A stretch of DNA of 20,000 nucleotides, taken from assembly GCA_023415375.1 (NCBI GenBank), contig JAEZKW010000127.1:1-20000 (forward strand), in the 5' to 3' direction. This document shows, in pieces, positions 1 through 6,711 of this stretch. The position numbers were made by a program, and so were the translations under genes. The first letter of the stretch is position 1. Each line of letters starts with the position of its first letter. A model generated the notes under the pieces. It made no database searches. It had not been told where the DNA came from and was given only the letters and a program-made list of their open reading frames with translations. This stretch comes from Bacillota bacterium. Lineage in GTDB: Bacteria; Bacillota; UBA4882; UBA8346.

Positions 1-198
1 TGGGAAATGGTGGATATGGGAATTGTAAGCTCCAGTGATTGCAGCTCTGAAAGTACAAGAGCTGATGAAATTGGTGAGTTGCAGAGTGATTTTAAGTTGA
101 TGTTTCAAAAAATCGATACCCTCATCAAGGAAAATTATACAAAACAACTGACCATTAAAAGTACGTGTGCTGGTCGGAATATGCGAAAACTGATATAA
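1..198 (+). pseudogene. 3' remnant of a HAMP-containing sensor histidine kinase (5' end outside window)
   Basis: The frame is open from the first base of the window and stops at 196-198, giving 65 residues. The stretch DEIGELQSDFKLMFQKIDTL followed by IKENYTKQL matches the end of a HAMP linker and the start of the signalling helix of YesM/LytS-type sensor kinases. Such kinases normally continue with a helix and then an INPHFLYNTL-type His box for about 200 more residues. Here the similarity ends at about residue 52 (base 160), followed by 13 unrelated residues and a stop, and no continuation is seen in the other frames downstream. I infer a truncated, non-functional kinase gene left by a deletion or rearrangement. 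In many Bacillota such kinases regulate sugar-uptake genes, which would fit the uronate genes nearby. An alternative is the tail of a chemoreceptor, but the HAMP-to-helix spacing fits a kinase better. Confidence 0.55.
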
Positions 199-219
199 TA
201 AAATCAGTGATAAAGGAGA

Positions 220-510
220 GTGATTCCGACGGCGGATGAAATTATACCGGTTGAAGTCATTGTGGAGCCTTTTGAAGATGAACGTCTGGAGATGGATTTA
301 TATAAGTCTTTGAGTTTCATGAAAGAACGTTTCGAATTTATCGAAAAGGATGCTGATGGGCTTAAAGTCCGGGTTAAAGGTAAATTAAATACAAGTGAGT
401 TCTCCTATGAGGTTGGTTATATTGTGGTCAGTGAGTATGATGATCGTAAGTTTTTGATTACCCGGATTGACCCCCAAAACCAATTTATTTGGTTTGGTAG
501 CTGGGAGTAA
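220..510 (+). CDS. Hypothetical protein, 96 aa, GTG start
   Basis: I do not recognise this protein. It is small and acidic, with no membrane segment or signal peptide. It looks like an alpha/beta domain: an N-terminal strand (residues 8-16), a helix around MDLYKSLSFMKERFEFI (25-41), then alternating strands ending in FLITRIDPQNQFIWFGSWE. The frame is bounded upstream by TAA at 211-213. The AAAGGAG at 212-218 sits almost directly against the GTG at 220, a spacing that is too short for comfort. An internal GTG at 262 is the only other usual start codon nearby and has no clear ribosome site. A TATAAT at 194-199 could be its -10 box, but no good -35 is visible. The gene lies just after the broken kinase, so its own 5' region may have been altered by the same event. 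Confidence 0.55.
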   Translation: MIPTADEIIPVEVIVEPFEDERLEMDLYKSLSFMKERFEFIEKDADGLKVRVKGKLNTSEFSYEVGYIVVSEYDDRKFLITRIDPQNQFIWFGSWE

Positions 511-828
511 GTCTCTTTTTGAGGATTATGCAGCTTAAATAGTTTGCTCTTATGTTGAGAAACAATCATAAGGTTCCCTACGTGGAAACTAATGTATGGA
601 TGTCAAATTCGAGGTAGTCATCCACCCCCGGCATGCTGGGGCAACATAAGGAAGTTGGGCTATTTCTAAATGCCTAAGACAAACCTAATCCGCGCGTCCG
701 ATTGGACGCGCGTCCTTCCCTGAAGAAGCCAGTTCCTAAAGTTGTACTGCTGTATTGTCTTATTATCAAGTGCCTTCATATAATTTTAACCAGCCTTCAT
801 CAGCCCCAACAGAAAAATTAGTGGCAGA
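511..828. other. Non-coding stretch with three hairpins
   Basis: No convincing gene is present. Three inverted repeats are visible. TGGATG at 597-602 pairs with CATCCA at 619-624. The near-palindrome CCCCGGCATGCTGGGG spans 626-641. A perfect 9-bp GC-rich stem, CGCGCGTCC (691-699) with GGACGCGCG (704-712), has a GATT loop. The last could end transcription arriving from either side, but no long T run follows it on either strand. The hairpins may be remnants of a lost element; this is inference. Confidence 0.4.
691..712. repeat. Perfect 9-bp GC-rich inverted repeat
   Basis: CGCGCGTCC and GGACGCGCG are exact reverse complements separated by GATT. It lies between the 3' ends of the plus-strand small gene and the minus-strand kdu operon, where a bidirectional stop of transcription would be expected. 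The missing U tract makes the terminator reading uncertain. Confidence 0.45.
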
Positions 829-1593
829 TTAACGGGCGAGCCAACCGCCGTCAACAGCTAGAGTAAACCCATGCATATAATTAGCAGCTTCGGAAGCAAG
901 CATAACCGCAGCACCTTGTAAATCCTCTGCAGTTCCCCAGCGTCCTGCAGGAATCCGCCCTAAAATTTCAGAGCTGCGATCTTCATTGGCCCTGAGGTCA
1001 GCCGTATTATCTGTGGCCATATAACCTGGCGCTATCGCATTGATATTAATATTATATTTGGCCCATTCATTGGCGAGGGCCCGGGTGATTCCCATGACTC
1101 CGGCCTTACTTGCCGTATAAGAGGGGACTCGGATTCCGCCTTGATAAGATAACATGGAAGCGATATTGATAATCTTCCCGCCGCTACCTTGTTTCACAAA
1201 TTGTTTGGCTACCATCTGGCTGAAAAAAAAGACGGTCTTGAGGTTAATATTTATGACATCATCCCAATCTTTTTCACTATATTCGATGGCATCGACTCTG
1301 CGGATGATTCCGGCGTTATTAACCAGAATATCTATTTTGCCGAATTTATCCAATGCTCGCTTGATGATTCTTTCAATCGGGGATGTTGCTTGCAAATTGG
1401 CCTGAATATATAAAAATCTTCTCCCCGCAGCTTCCACTAGATCTTTAGTTTCGTTAGCATTATCGGCACTACCGACTCCTACGATATCTGCGCCTGCTTC
1501 GGCAAAAGCATTTGATATGCCTTGACCCAAACCTGTCCTACATCCGGTAACGATGGCTACCTTGCCAGTGAGTTGAAACTTGTCTAAAATCAT
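829..1593 (-). CDS. kduD: 2-dehydro-3-deoxy-D-gluconate 5-dehydrogenase (KduD), second copy
   Basis: A cytoplasmic short-chain dehydrogenase of 254 aa, the family's normal length. KduD interconverts 2,5-diketo-3-deoxygluconate and 2-keto-3-deoxygluconate in uronate breakdown. Visible features are the Gly-rich motif TGCRTGLG at 16-23, NNAG at 92-95, the catalytic Ser at 146 (IASMLSYQ), YTASK giving Tyr159 and Lys163, and the C-terminal VDGGWLAR characteristic of KduD. AAGGGAG precedes the ATG. It is the downstream copy of a tandem pair. The middle part (about 90-200) is nearly identical to the other copy, while the first 80 residues have diverged. It has Arg19 in the Gly-rich loop and Gly41 after beta-2 where the other copy has Ser19 and Asp41. 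This suggests a change in cofactor preference toward NADP(H) (inference). A hairpin separates it from the upstream copy. Confidence 0.9.
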   Translation of the reverse strand: MILDKFQLTGKVAIVTGCRTGLGQGISNAFAEAGADIVGVGSADNANETKDLVEAAGRRFLYIQANLQATSPIERIIKRALDKFGKIDILVNNAGIIRRVDAIEYSEKDWDDVININLKTVFFFSQMVAKQFVKQGSGGKIINIASMLSYQGGIRVPSYTASKAGVMGITRALANEWAKYNININAIAPGYMATDNTADLRANEDRSSEILGRIPAGRWGTAEDLQGAAVMLASEAANYMHGFTLAVDGGWLAR

Positions 1594-1631
1594 TTCGGGT
1601 CTCCCTTATTGAATTACCTGCTATTAAAATT

Positions 1632-1665
1632 CAAAAGCAATTTAGCCGAGGCCAAATTGCTTTTG
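1632..1665 (-). terminator. Hairpin between the two kduD copies (attenuator or terminator)
   Basis: CAAAAGCAATTT (1632-1643) and AAATTGCTTTTG (1654-1665) form a perfect 12-bp stem, and the loop can add GCC/GGC pairs. Read on the minus strand, the second arm ends in a TTTT followed by the T/A-rich GAATTTTAATAG, as in a weak intrinsic terminator. It lies downstream of one kduD and upstream of the other, so it probably lowers expression of the distal copy or protects the 3' end of the kduI-kduD message. No separate promoter for the distal copy is evident. Confidence 0.6.
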
Positions 1666-1672
1666 TTTGAGC

Positions 1673-2437
1673 TTAACGGGCAAGCCAGCCGCCATCGACC
1701 GCTATGGTAAAGCCATTTACATAATTGGAAGCATCCGAAGCCAACATAACCGCTACGCCTTGTAAATCTTCGGGAGTTCCCCAGCGCCCTGCCGGAATCC
1801 GACCTAAAATTTCAGAACTGCGGTCTTCATCGGCCCTAAGGGCTGCCGTGTTGTTAGTGGCCATATAACCTGGCGCTATGGCGTTGATGTTAATATTATA
1901 TTTGGCCCATTCATTAGCAAGAGCCCGGGTAATTCCCATGACACCGCTTTTACTGGCTGTATACGATGGAACCCGGATACCGCCCTGGTAAGATAACATG
2001 GAAGCGATGTTGATGATCTTCCCGCCGCTGCCTTGTTTCACAAATTGTTTGGCCACCATCTGGCTAAAAAAGAATACGGTTTTGAGGTTAATATTTAAGA
2101 CGTCATCCCAATCTTTTTCGCTGTATTCAATGGCATCGACCCTGCGAATGATGCCGGCATTATTAACTAAAATATCAATACTGCCGAACTTTTCCAGAGC
2201 TTGATTGATAATTCCCTCAATCGGGTCAATGGTAAGCAGATTGGCCCTAATATACAAAAATTCACTGCCGGCCGCTTCCACTTTCTTCTTGGTATCGTCG
2301 GAATTATCGACATAATCGACCCCAACTATTTTAGCGCCTGCTTCGGCAAAAGCGAAAGACATCCCTTGACCCAAACCCGTACTACATCCGGTGACGATTG
2401 CAACCTTGCCAGTCAATTTAAACTTGTCTAAAATCAT
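1673..2437 (-). CDS. kduD: 2-dehydro-3-deoxy-D-gluconate 5-dehydrogenase (KduD), first copy
   Basis: A 254-aa short-chain dehydrogenase encoded 16 bases after the kduI stop, with AAGGAGG placed well ahead of its ATG. It acts directly after KduI in the pathway. Motifs are TGCSTGLG (16-23), Asp41 just after beta-2 (the usual NAD-preferring position), NNAG (92-95), Ser146, Tyr159 and Lys163, and the VDGGWLAR tail. N- and C-terminal segments both resemble Escherichia coli KduD. It is the copy closer to the family consensus (for example ATNNT at 193-197 and YVNGFTIAVDGG near the end), so it is probably the ancestral, main enzyme. Its position next to kduI with tight spacing indicates co-transcription. 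Confidence 0.92.
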   Translation of the reverse strand: MILDKFKLTGKVAIVTGCSTGLGQGMSFAFAEAGAKIVGVDYVDNSDDTKKKVEAAGSEFLYIRANLLTIDPIEGIINQALEKFGSIDILVNNAGIIRRVDAIEYSEKDWDDVLNINLKTVFFFSQMVAKQFVKQGSGGKIINIASMLSYQGGIRVPSYTASKSGVMGITRALANEWAKYNININAIAPGYMATNNTAALRADEDRSSEILGRIPAGRWGTPEDLQGVAVMLASDASNYVNGFTIAVDGGWLAR

Positions 2438-2453
2438 TTTTCTACCTCCTTAA

Positions 2454-3281
2454 TTATCGTAAATCCTTTACTGCAATTGGGTCTTGATCATTAAAGGTTT
2501 GATTTTCACCTGCCATGCCCCAGATGAAGGTATAATTCTTGGTTCCTACACCGGCATGAACCGACCAACTTGGTGAAATGACCGCTTCTTCGTTATGCAT
2601 GATGATATGCCTGGTTTCATTGGGCTGTCCCATTAAATGGACAATCATAGCATCTTGGGGTAAATTAAAGTAAAAATAAACTTCCATGCGCCGTTCATGC
2701 GTATGGCAGGGCATAGAGTTCCAAACATTATTGGGTTCCAATATGGTCATGCCCATCACCAGTTGACAACTTTTCACCCCACCAGGATGGATATACTTAT
2801 GGATGGTTCGCTCATTTGAATCTGTGATGGAACCAAGATGGGTAGCTTCAGTTTGGCTCAGTTCGATCTTTTCAGTGGGATACGGATGATGAGCAGGAGT
2901 ACTTAAAAAATAAAAATGAGAAGGGTTTTTCGGATCAGTGCTGGTGAAAATCACTTCTTTGGCACCCATTCCGATATAAAGGCCATCACGGGTGTTCAGT
3001 TCGTATAAGGTACCATCCACACTTACTGTACCCAAAGGACCTACATTGATGATACCCATCTCCCGGCGTTCAAGGAAAAAAGCTGCTCTTAACTCTTTCT
3101 CCCCTTCCAATTGGAGAGACGACACCGGACAAGCTCCACCGGTAATAATCCGATCAATATGGCTATAAACTAGCTTCAGGGCGCCGGGTTTGAACAAATC
3201 TTGAATCAAAAATTCTTCTCTCAATCGGTCAGTATCGTAGTTATGTACTTCTTTTGGGCTCACGGCATTTCTAACTTCCAT
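2454..3281 (-). CDS. kduI: 5-keto-4-deoxyuronate isomerase (KduI)
   Basis: A 275-aa cytoplasmic cupin-type isomerase, close to the usual 276-278. It converts 5-keto-4-deoxyuronate to 2,5-diketo-3-deoxygluconate, the substrate of KduD. The zinc-binding set seen in characterised KduI proteins is present: His193 and His195 in CHTHERRMEVYFYF, Glu200, and His242 in SWSVHAG. The family segments KPGALKLVYSHIDRIITGGA (31-50) and RREMGIINVGPLGTV (72-86) are intact. TAGGAGTG precedes the ATG. It is the first gene of a minus-strand kduI-kduD-kduD operon with a sigma-A-like promoter about 135 bases upstream. No uronate transporter, kdgK or kdgA gene is in the window, so the rest of the pathway lies elsewhere or beyond the left edge. 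Confidence 0.95.
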   Translation of the reverse strand: MEVRNAVSPKEVHNYDTDRLREEFLIQDLFKPGALKLVYSHIDRIITGGACPVSSLQLEGEKELRAAFFLERREMGIINVGPLGTVSVDGTLYELNTRDGLYIGMGAKEVIFTSTDPKNPSHFYFLSTPAHHPYPTEKIELSQTEATHLGSITDSNERTIHKYIHPGGVKSCQLVMGMTILEPNNVWNSMPCHTHERRMEVYFYFNLPQDAMIVHLMGQPNETRHIIMHNEEAVISPSWSVHAGVGTKNYTFIWGMAGENQTFNDQDPIAVKDLR

Positions 3282-3413
3282 TCATACCACACTCCTAGCT
3301 TGTTTTTATATTGAACCACGATTCAGTAAGGAGGTTCTTGTAATTCCTTTGAAAGACCAAATCGGGTTAAAGAAACATTTAAGTCCGGGGTTAGGTTTCG
3401 GAGAGATGTATTA

Positions 3414-3441
3414 ATTATAGCACGGAAATGAACCAATTCAA
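3414..3441 (-). promoter_or_regulatory. Sigma-A-type promoter of the kdu operon
   Basis: On the minus strand there is TTGAAT (3441-3436), a 16-bp spacer and a perfect TATAAT (3419-3414). The transcript would begin near 3407 and carry a leader of about 125 nt before kduI. The -35 box lies inside a palindrome described separately, which is a typical arrangement for repression. Confidence 0.65.
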
Positions 3442-3452
3442 ACCCGTTTGAA
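3437..3452. promoter_or_regulatory. Palindromic operator candidate over the kdu -35 box
   Basis: TTCAAACCCGTTTGAA has 7-bp perfect arms around a CC centre. It overlaps the -35 hexamer of the kdu promoter. Its form recalls operators of KdgR-like regulators of uronate genes, but I cannot assign the regulator, and no regulator gene is adjacent. Confidence 0.5.
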
Positions 3453-3755
3453 CTATTTAAAATAATTGTTACAAGATAAGAATGTATAGAGATGAAAGCC
3501 GAAAATATTAACTTATTCTATATTGTAATTGATAATGTTTGATTTAAAATGAACATTTTCAAACCTTTTCTAAAAATAGATCCATATGAATTCTTTTTAA
3601 AAATGCTGGTACATCAAAGGAAATTCTAGAAAAAAAGCGAAATAATGAGTTGTCTATTATAAAAACCAATGGGAAAACATGATTTCTGCAGATAATAGTT
3701 ATATTTTCTTTACATGATAGAGGTTCATTTCGTTTTTGCTTTTTGGGAATAATGA
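3453..3755. other. AT-rich non-coding stretch between kdu promoter and cbiG
   Basis: No reliable gene is seen. The only open frame (minus strand, about 71 codons) has no ribosome site or recognisable sequence. On the plus strand TTGTAA (3523-3528), a 16-bp spacer and TAAAAT (3545-3550) could be a promoter for cbiG, but in such AT-rich DNA this is weak evidence. Confidence 0.35.
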
Positions 3756-3792
3756 AGAGGCTGTCTAAAAACACTTTTTGGACAGCCCCTCT
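3756..3792. repeat. Short inverted-repeat element A (GAGGCTGTCT type)
   Basis: AGAGGCTGTCTAAAAA (3756-3771) pairs with TTTTTGGACAGCCCCTCT (3775-3792) around a 3-base loop, with a 2-base bulge and one G-T pair. The GAGGCTGTC...GACAGCC(C)CTC ends resemble terminal inverted repeats often seen as small palindromic relics in Bacillota. Two more elements with similar ends lie at 6356-6408 and 12937-13070. There is no T tract, so it is not an obvious terminator. Confidence 0.55.
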
Positions 3793-3818
3793 CCAATAAA
3801 ATCGTGGATGGATAGGCC

Positions 3819-4874
3819 ATGAGTAATGAACAGATTATTATTGCTTTTACAAAAAAGGGGTCCCTGCTTGCCAAAAAATTGTCCGCTCATTTAAAGACTT
3901 CGTTAAAGATACCGCGCCGTTATTTAAATGAGGCTGAAAAGCAAATTGGGTTTAGCGGCCCGGTGACGGAGCAGATTCAAAACGCTTTTACTATGTGTTC
4001 AACTTTGGTGCTAGTTATGGCCACAGGGATTGCAGTTCGCAGTATTGCACCGATTCTGAGCAATAAACAGTCAGACCCGGCTGTTCTAGTCATCGATGAA
4101 GAAGGACGGTTTGTTATTAGTCTATTGCCCGGACATTTGGGAAATGCAAATCAATTAGCCGGTGAAATAGCTAAGTATTTAAAGGCAACGCCTGTAATCA
4201 CCACGGCATCAGAAGTCAATGAATTACCAAGTCTGGAAAAGTTAGCCCGGGAATATCAACTAGCGGTTGAACACTCAGGATTATTGCCCAAATTTACCGG
4301 GGCTATTATAAATGATCAGCCGGTGGTCGTTTGGGATCATTGGGGTATTGATTTGGTATGGCCGGAAAATGTAAGATTGGTCAAAGACGAGCCGCTGCAA
4401 TTGGCTCCGGAGGAGAATATGCTGGTGGTTATCGGCCATCAGGAGCCTGTGTCATCTAGTTCAACACTTTCGATAATGGCCTTACGGCCGAAATGCCTCA
4501 CGGTGGGAATCGATATTTGTGAGGAAGTCTCAGGCCCAAGGATCATTGGAGCTATCCGCCGTTATTTTCGGGAGCATTTTTGGTCCCTTCGAAGTGTCAG
4601 AGCCATTCAAACCTTTGGACAGAAGCAGTCAAGGTCCGGAGTCGATGAGGCATGTAAGGAGTTAGGAATCCCGTTAATCTCATTAACCAATGATCAACTG
4701 CCAATCGTAATGTCGCCTTCTAAAAAAAAGGGAATCTCTGTCGATACCACAAAAACATTGGATAAAAGTGAAATGGCAGCTCTTATCGGAATCAAAAATG
4801 GGAAACTGATTGGCACCAAACAAAATTTAAATCAAATAACGATTGCTGTAGCAATTGATTTTGTACGGAGTTAA
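3819..4874 (+). CDS. cbiG: Cobalt-precorrin 5A hydrolase (CbiG)
   Basis: CbiG opens the delta-lactone ring of cobalt-precorrin-5A, releasing acetaldehyde, in the anaerobic corrin pathway. The 351-aa length fits a full three-part CbiG. The N-terminal domain shows ATGIAVRSIAP (68-78), DPAVLVIDEEGRFVISLLPG (86-105) with GHLGNANQLA next, and PVITTAS (125-131). These are the family hallmarks. The C-terminal domain begins near LRPKCLTVGIDI (about 222) and runs through SVRAIQTFG and LGIPLISLT. The usual GIGCR-like motif there reads GIDICEE, so this domain is divergent. The ribosome site is weak (GGATGG near 3807). The gene is followed after 19 bases by a corrinoid adenosyltransferase and then rsmI, suggesting one transcript. 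No other corrin-ring genes are in the window. Confidence 0.88.
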   Translation: MSNEQIIIAFTKKGSLLAKKLSAHLKTSLKIPRRYLNEAEKQIGFSGPVTEQIQNAFTMCSTLVLVMATGIAVRSIAPILSNKQSDPAVLVIDEEGRFVISLLPGHLGNANQLAGEIAKYLKATPVITTASEVNELPSLEKLAREYQLAVEHSGLLPKFTGAIINDQPVVVWDHWGIDLVWPENVRLVKDEPLQLAPEENMLVVIGHQEPVSSSSTLSIMALRPKCLTVGIDICEEVSGPRIIGAIRRYFREHFWSLRSVRAIQTFGQKQSRSGVDEACKELGIPLISLTNDQLPIVMSPSKKKGISVDTTKTLDKSEMAALIGIKNGKLIGTKQNLNQITIAVAIDFVRS

Positions 4875-4893
4875 ACCAACGGAGGAGAGATAA

Positions 4894-5418
4894 TTGGAAC
4901 AAGGAATCATTCAAGTTTATACCGGTGATGGAAAAGGCAAAACGACTGCAGCAATTGGGCTGGCTGTAAGAGCCTGGGGGAGAGGACTGAAAGTCAAGGT
5001 TTATCAGTTCTTAAAAGCTGCCGGAGGCTCGGGTGAACATTGGGCATTTATGGTCTTTGATCCACCCCTGCCACTCTTTGCATTAGGCAATGGCGAGTTC
5101 ATTTATAACAATAAGCCGACACCCAGTGATATTGAACAAGCACTTAGTGGTTGGAAATTAATTGATCAAGCGATTTGTTCGGATGAAAATGATCTGATTG
5201 TAATTGATGAATTAAGTCATGCTATGAATGTAGGCCTTTTGGATCCGAATATGGTTCTTTCCACTTTGGTTAAAAAACCGGCTCGCCTTGAGCTGGTGTT
5301 GACTGGAAGAGAGATGCCGGTATCCATTTTGGAATTAGCTGATTTGGTCACCGAAATGAAAATGGTCAAACACCCTTATCAACATGGGGTAGGGGCCAGA
5401 GAAGGGATTGAATTTTAA
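4894..5418 (+). CDS. cobO: Cob(I)alamin/corrinoid adenosyltransferase, BtuR/CobO type
   Basis: This enzyme transfers the adenosyl group of ATP to the reduced cobalt of cobalamin or a corrin intermediate. The start is TTG at 4894, fixed by GGAGGAG at 4881-4887. The P-loop GDGKGKTTAA lies at 11-20. The later segment LIVIDELSHAMNVGLLD is the Walker-B-like region of the family, followed by LELVLTGREMP, LADLVTEMK and KHPYQHGVGAREGIEF, all in the family order. At 174 aa it is of normal length. The region after the P-loop (about 45-75, PPLPLFALGNGEF) diverges from common CobO proteins. It pairs with cbiG upstream and rsmI downstream (18-base gap), so the three are probably co-transcribed. Confidence 0.9.
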   Translation: MEQGIIQVYTGDGKGKTTAAIGLAVRAWGRGLKVKVYQFLKAAGGSGEHWAFMVFDPPLPLFALGNGEFIYNNKPTPSDIEQALSGWKLIDQAICSDENDLIVIDELSHAMNVGLLDPNMVLSTLVKKPARLELVLTGREMPVSILELADLVTEMKMVKHPYQHGVGAREGIEF

Positions 5419-5436
5419 GTAGGTTGGGATAGAGAA

Positions 5437-6333
5437 ATGGTGAATGAATTAAATACCGGTAAATTATATTTGGTCGGGACGCCCCTTGGCAATCTGGAGG
5501 ATATTACTCAGCGGGCTTTGCGGGTTTTGAATGAAGTCGATTTTATTGCTGCTGAAGATACCCGTCGCACCTTAAAGTTGTTAAATCATTTTCGAATCAA
5601 AAAGAGTTTACTTAGTTATTATCAACATAATGAACGGGAGCGTTCAAATCAAATTATTGAAAAACTTTTGGCTGGAGCAAATGTTGCTTTGGTTACCGAT
5701 GCAGGAATGCCGGGCATTTCTGATCCAGGTAGTTTTTTAGTTGCCGCTGCGATTGAACATGGAATTTCCGTGATTCCCATACCAGGCGTTACAGCTGTCA
5801 TTACGGCTTTGGCTGCCTCGGGACTCGATACGGCTTCTTTCTGGTTTGCCGGCTTTTTACCGCGTAAAAATAGTGAACAGAATATTAGGTTAACGGAAAT
5901 GGCTAATTTTTCGGGTACTGTGGTTTTTTATGAAGCACCGCACCGCATTTTGACGACATTGCAAAATATCCGGAGAGTATTCGGTGAGCGCCGTGCAGTT
6001 GTAGCAAGAGAATTAACCAAAATCCATGAAGAATTTTTACGGGGCTATTTATCTGATGTTATTGAGACTTTATCAAAACGTGAGTTAAAGGGGGAGTTTA
6101 CCCTCTTGATTGAAGGTAATCAACAGACTGTTAAAATCAATCAAAATTCGACAAACATCGACATCGATGACTTGTTCAACCAGCCATTGGGTAATCAGGT
6201 TTCACTTCGTGGAGCATTAAAAGAAATCGCTAGGCAAACAGGTAAAAGTACCAAAGAAGTATATCAAATCTACTTGGAACGTCAAAAAAAAGAAGGCTGT
6301 TCCCAAAACTTTTTTCAAGAAGAGGATACTTAA
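5437..6333 (+). CDS. rsmI: 16S rRNA (cytidine-1402-2'-O)-methyltransferase RsmI
   Basis: RsmI uses SAM to methylate the ribose 2'-OH of C1402 in the decoding centre of 16S rRNA. The 298-aa protein carries the family signature: GKLYLVGTPLGNLEDITQRA at 8-27, AAEDTRRTLKLL (38-49), VTDAGMPGISDPG (86-98), IPGVTAVITALAASGL and FYEAPHRI. RsmI shares the tetrapyrrole-methylase fold with cobalamin-pathway methyltransferases, but these motifs are specific to RsmI, so it should not be read as a third cobalamin gene. The ribosome site is weak, and GTG at 5440 is an alternative start. The neighbouring abrB and metS match the gene order around B. subtilis rsmI (yabC). Confidence 0.95.
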   Translation: MVNELNTGKLYLVGTPLGNLEDITQRALRVLNEVDFIAAEDTRRTLKLLNHFRIKKSLLSYYQHNERERSNQIIEKLLAGANVALVTDAGMPGISDPGSFLVAAAIEHGISVIPIPGVTAVITALAASGLDTASFWFAGFLPRKNSEQNIRLTEMANFSGTVVFYEAPHRILTTLQNIRRVFGERRAVVARELTKIHEEFLRGYLSDVIETLSKRELKGEFTLLIEGNQQTVKINQNSTNIDIDDLFNQPLGNQVSLRGALKEIARQTGKSTKEVYQIYLERQKKEGCSQNFFQEEDT

Positions 6334-6355
6334 TAAAAGCACAATGAATCATTTG

Positions 6356-6408
6356 AAGATGCTATATAAAGTATCTTTCCTTTTTAAAGAATTTATTGGA
6401 CAGCCTCT
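6356..6408. repeat. Degenerate inverted-repeat element B between rsmI and abrB
   Basis: The right end TTTATTGGACAGCCTCT (6392-6408) closely matches the right end of the element at 3756-3792. The left end near AGATGCTATATAAA (6357-6370) is a degraded partner. It sits between the convergent ends of rsmI and the AbrB gene and may serve as a weak terminator. The left end is poor, so this is tentative. Confidence 0.4.
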
Positions 6409-6415
6409 GTAATTT

Positions 6416-6664
6416 TTAACAAGCGCCTTTCATTGATTCCAGGCAAGATTTACAAATATTTTTCTCCTTGAAATTTCGAATACCGTCTGCATTTCCACAG
6501 AAAATACATGCAGGCTCATACTTCTTTAAAATGATTTTTTCACCATCAACATAAATCTCAAGTGCGTCTTTTTCATCAATTTGTAAAGTACGACGTAATT
6601 CGATGGGAATTACGACTCTCCCGAGTTCGTCGACTTTGCGTACAATACCAGTAGACTTCATCAT
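6416..6664 (-). CDS. abrB: AbrB-family transition-state regulator with C-terminal Cys cluster
   Basis: A DNA-binding protein of the AbrB/SpoVT swapped-hairpin class, 82 aa. Residues 2-49 (MKSTGIVRKVDELGRVVIPI, then ELRRTL, EKDALEIYVDGEKIILKKY) are almost the same as the N-terminal DNA-binding domain of B. subtilis AbrB. The C-terminal part is unlike B. subtilis AbrB: it has CIFC (53-56) and CKSC (71-74), plus a terminal Cys82, which suggests a small zinc-binding knuckle. AAAGGAGC precedes the start; the second ATG (6661) is equally possible. It lies between rsmI and metS as in B. subtilis but on the opposite strand. It has a strong promoter of its own with a palindrome in the spacer, consistent with self-repression (inference). 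The target genes cannot be read from this window. Confidence 0.9.
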   Translation of the reverse strand: MMKSTGIVRKVDELGRVVIPIELRRTLQIDEKDALEIYVDGEKIILKKYEPACIFCGNADGIRNFKEKNICKSCLESMKGAC

Positions 6665-6711
6665 AGTTTTTCCAGCTCCTTTCGTTAAAATTCGACATTG
6701 CTGACAAACTC

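Noticed and set aside
766..828. Open stretch after the distal kduD stop on the minus strand, encoding something like ATNFSVGADEGWLKLYEGT
   Set aside because: It looks protein-like and could be the tail of a deleted gene, but it is only about 20 codons with no start, too short to support a call.
1154..1413. Plus-strand open frames opposite the kduD genes
   Set aside because: They are shadows of the well-supported minus-strand genes and recur at the same relative place in both copies.
3559..3774. Minus-strand open frame of about 71 codons between the kdu promoter and cbiG
   Set aside because: No ribosome site, no recognisable family, AT-rich low-complexity composition, and its 5' end runs into an inverted repeat.
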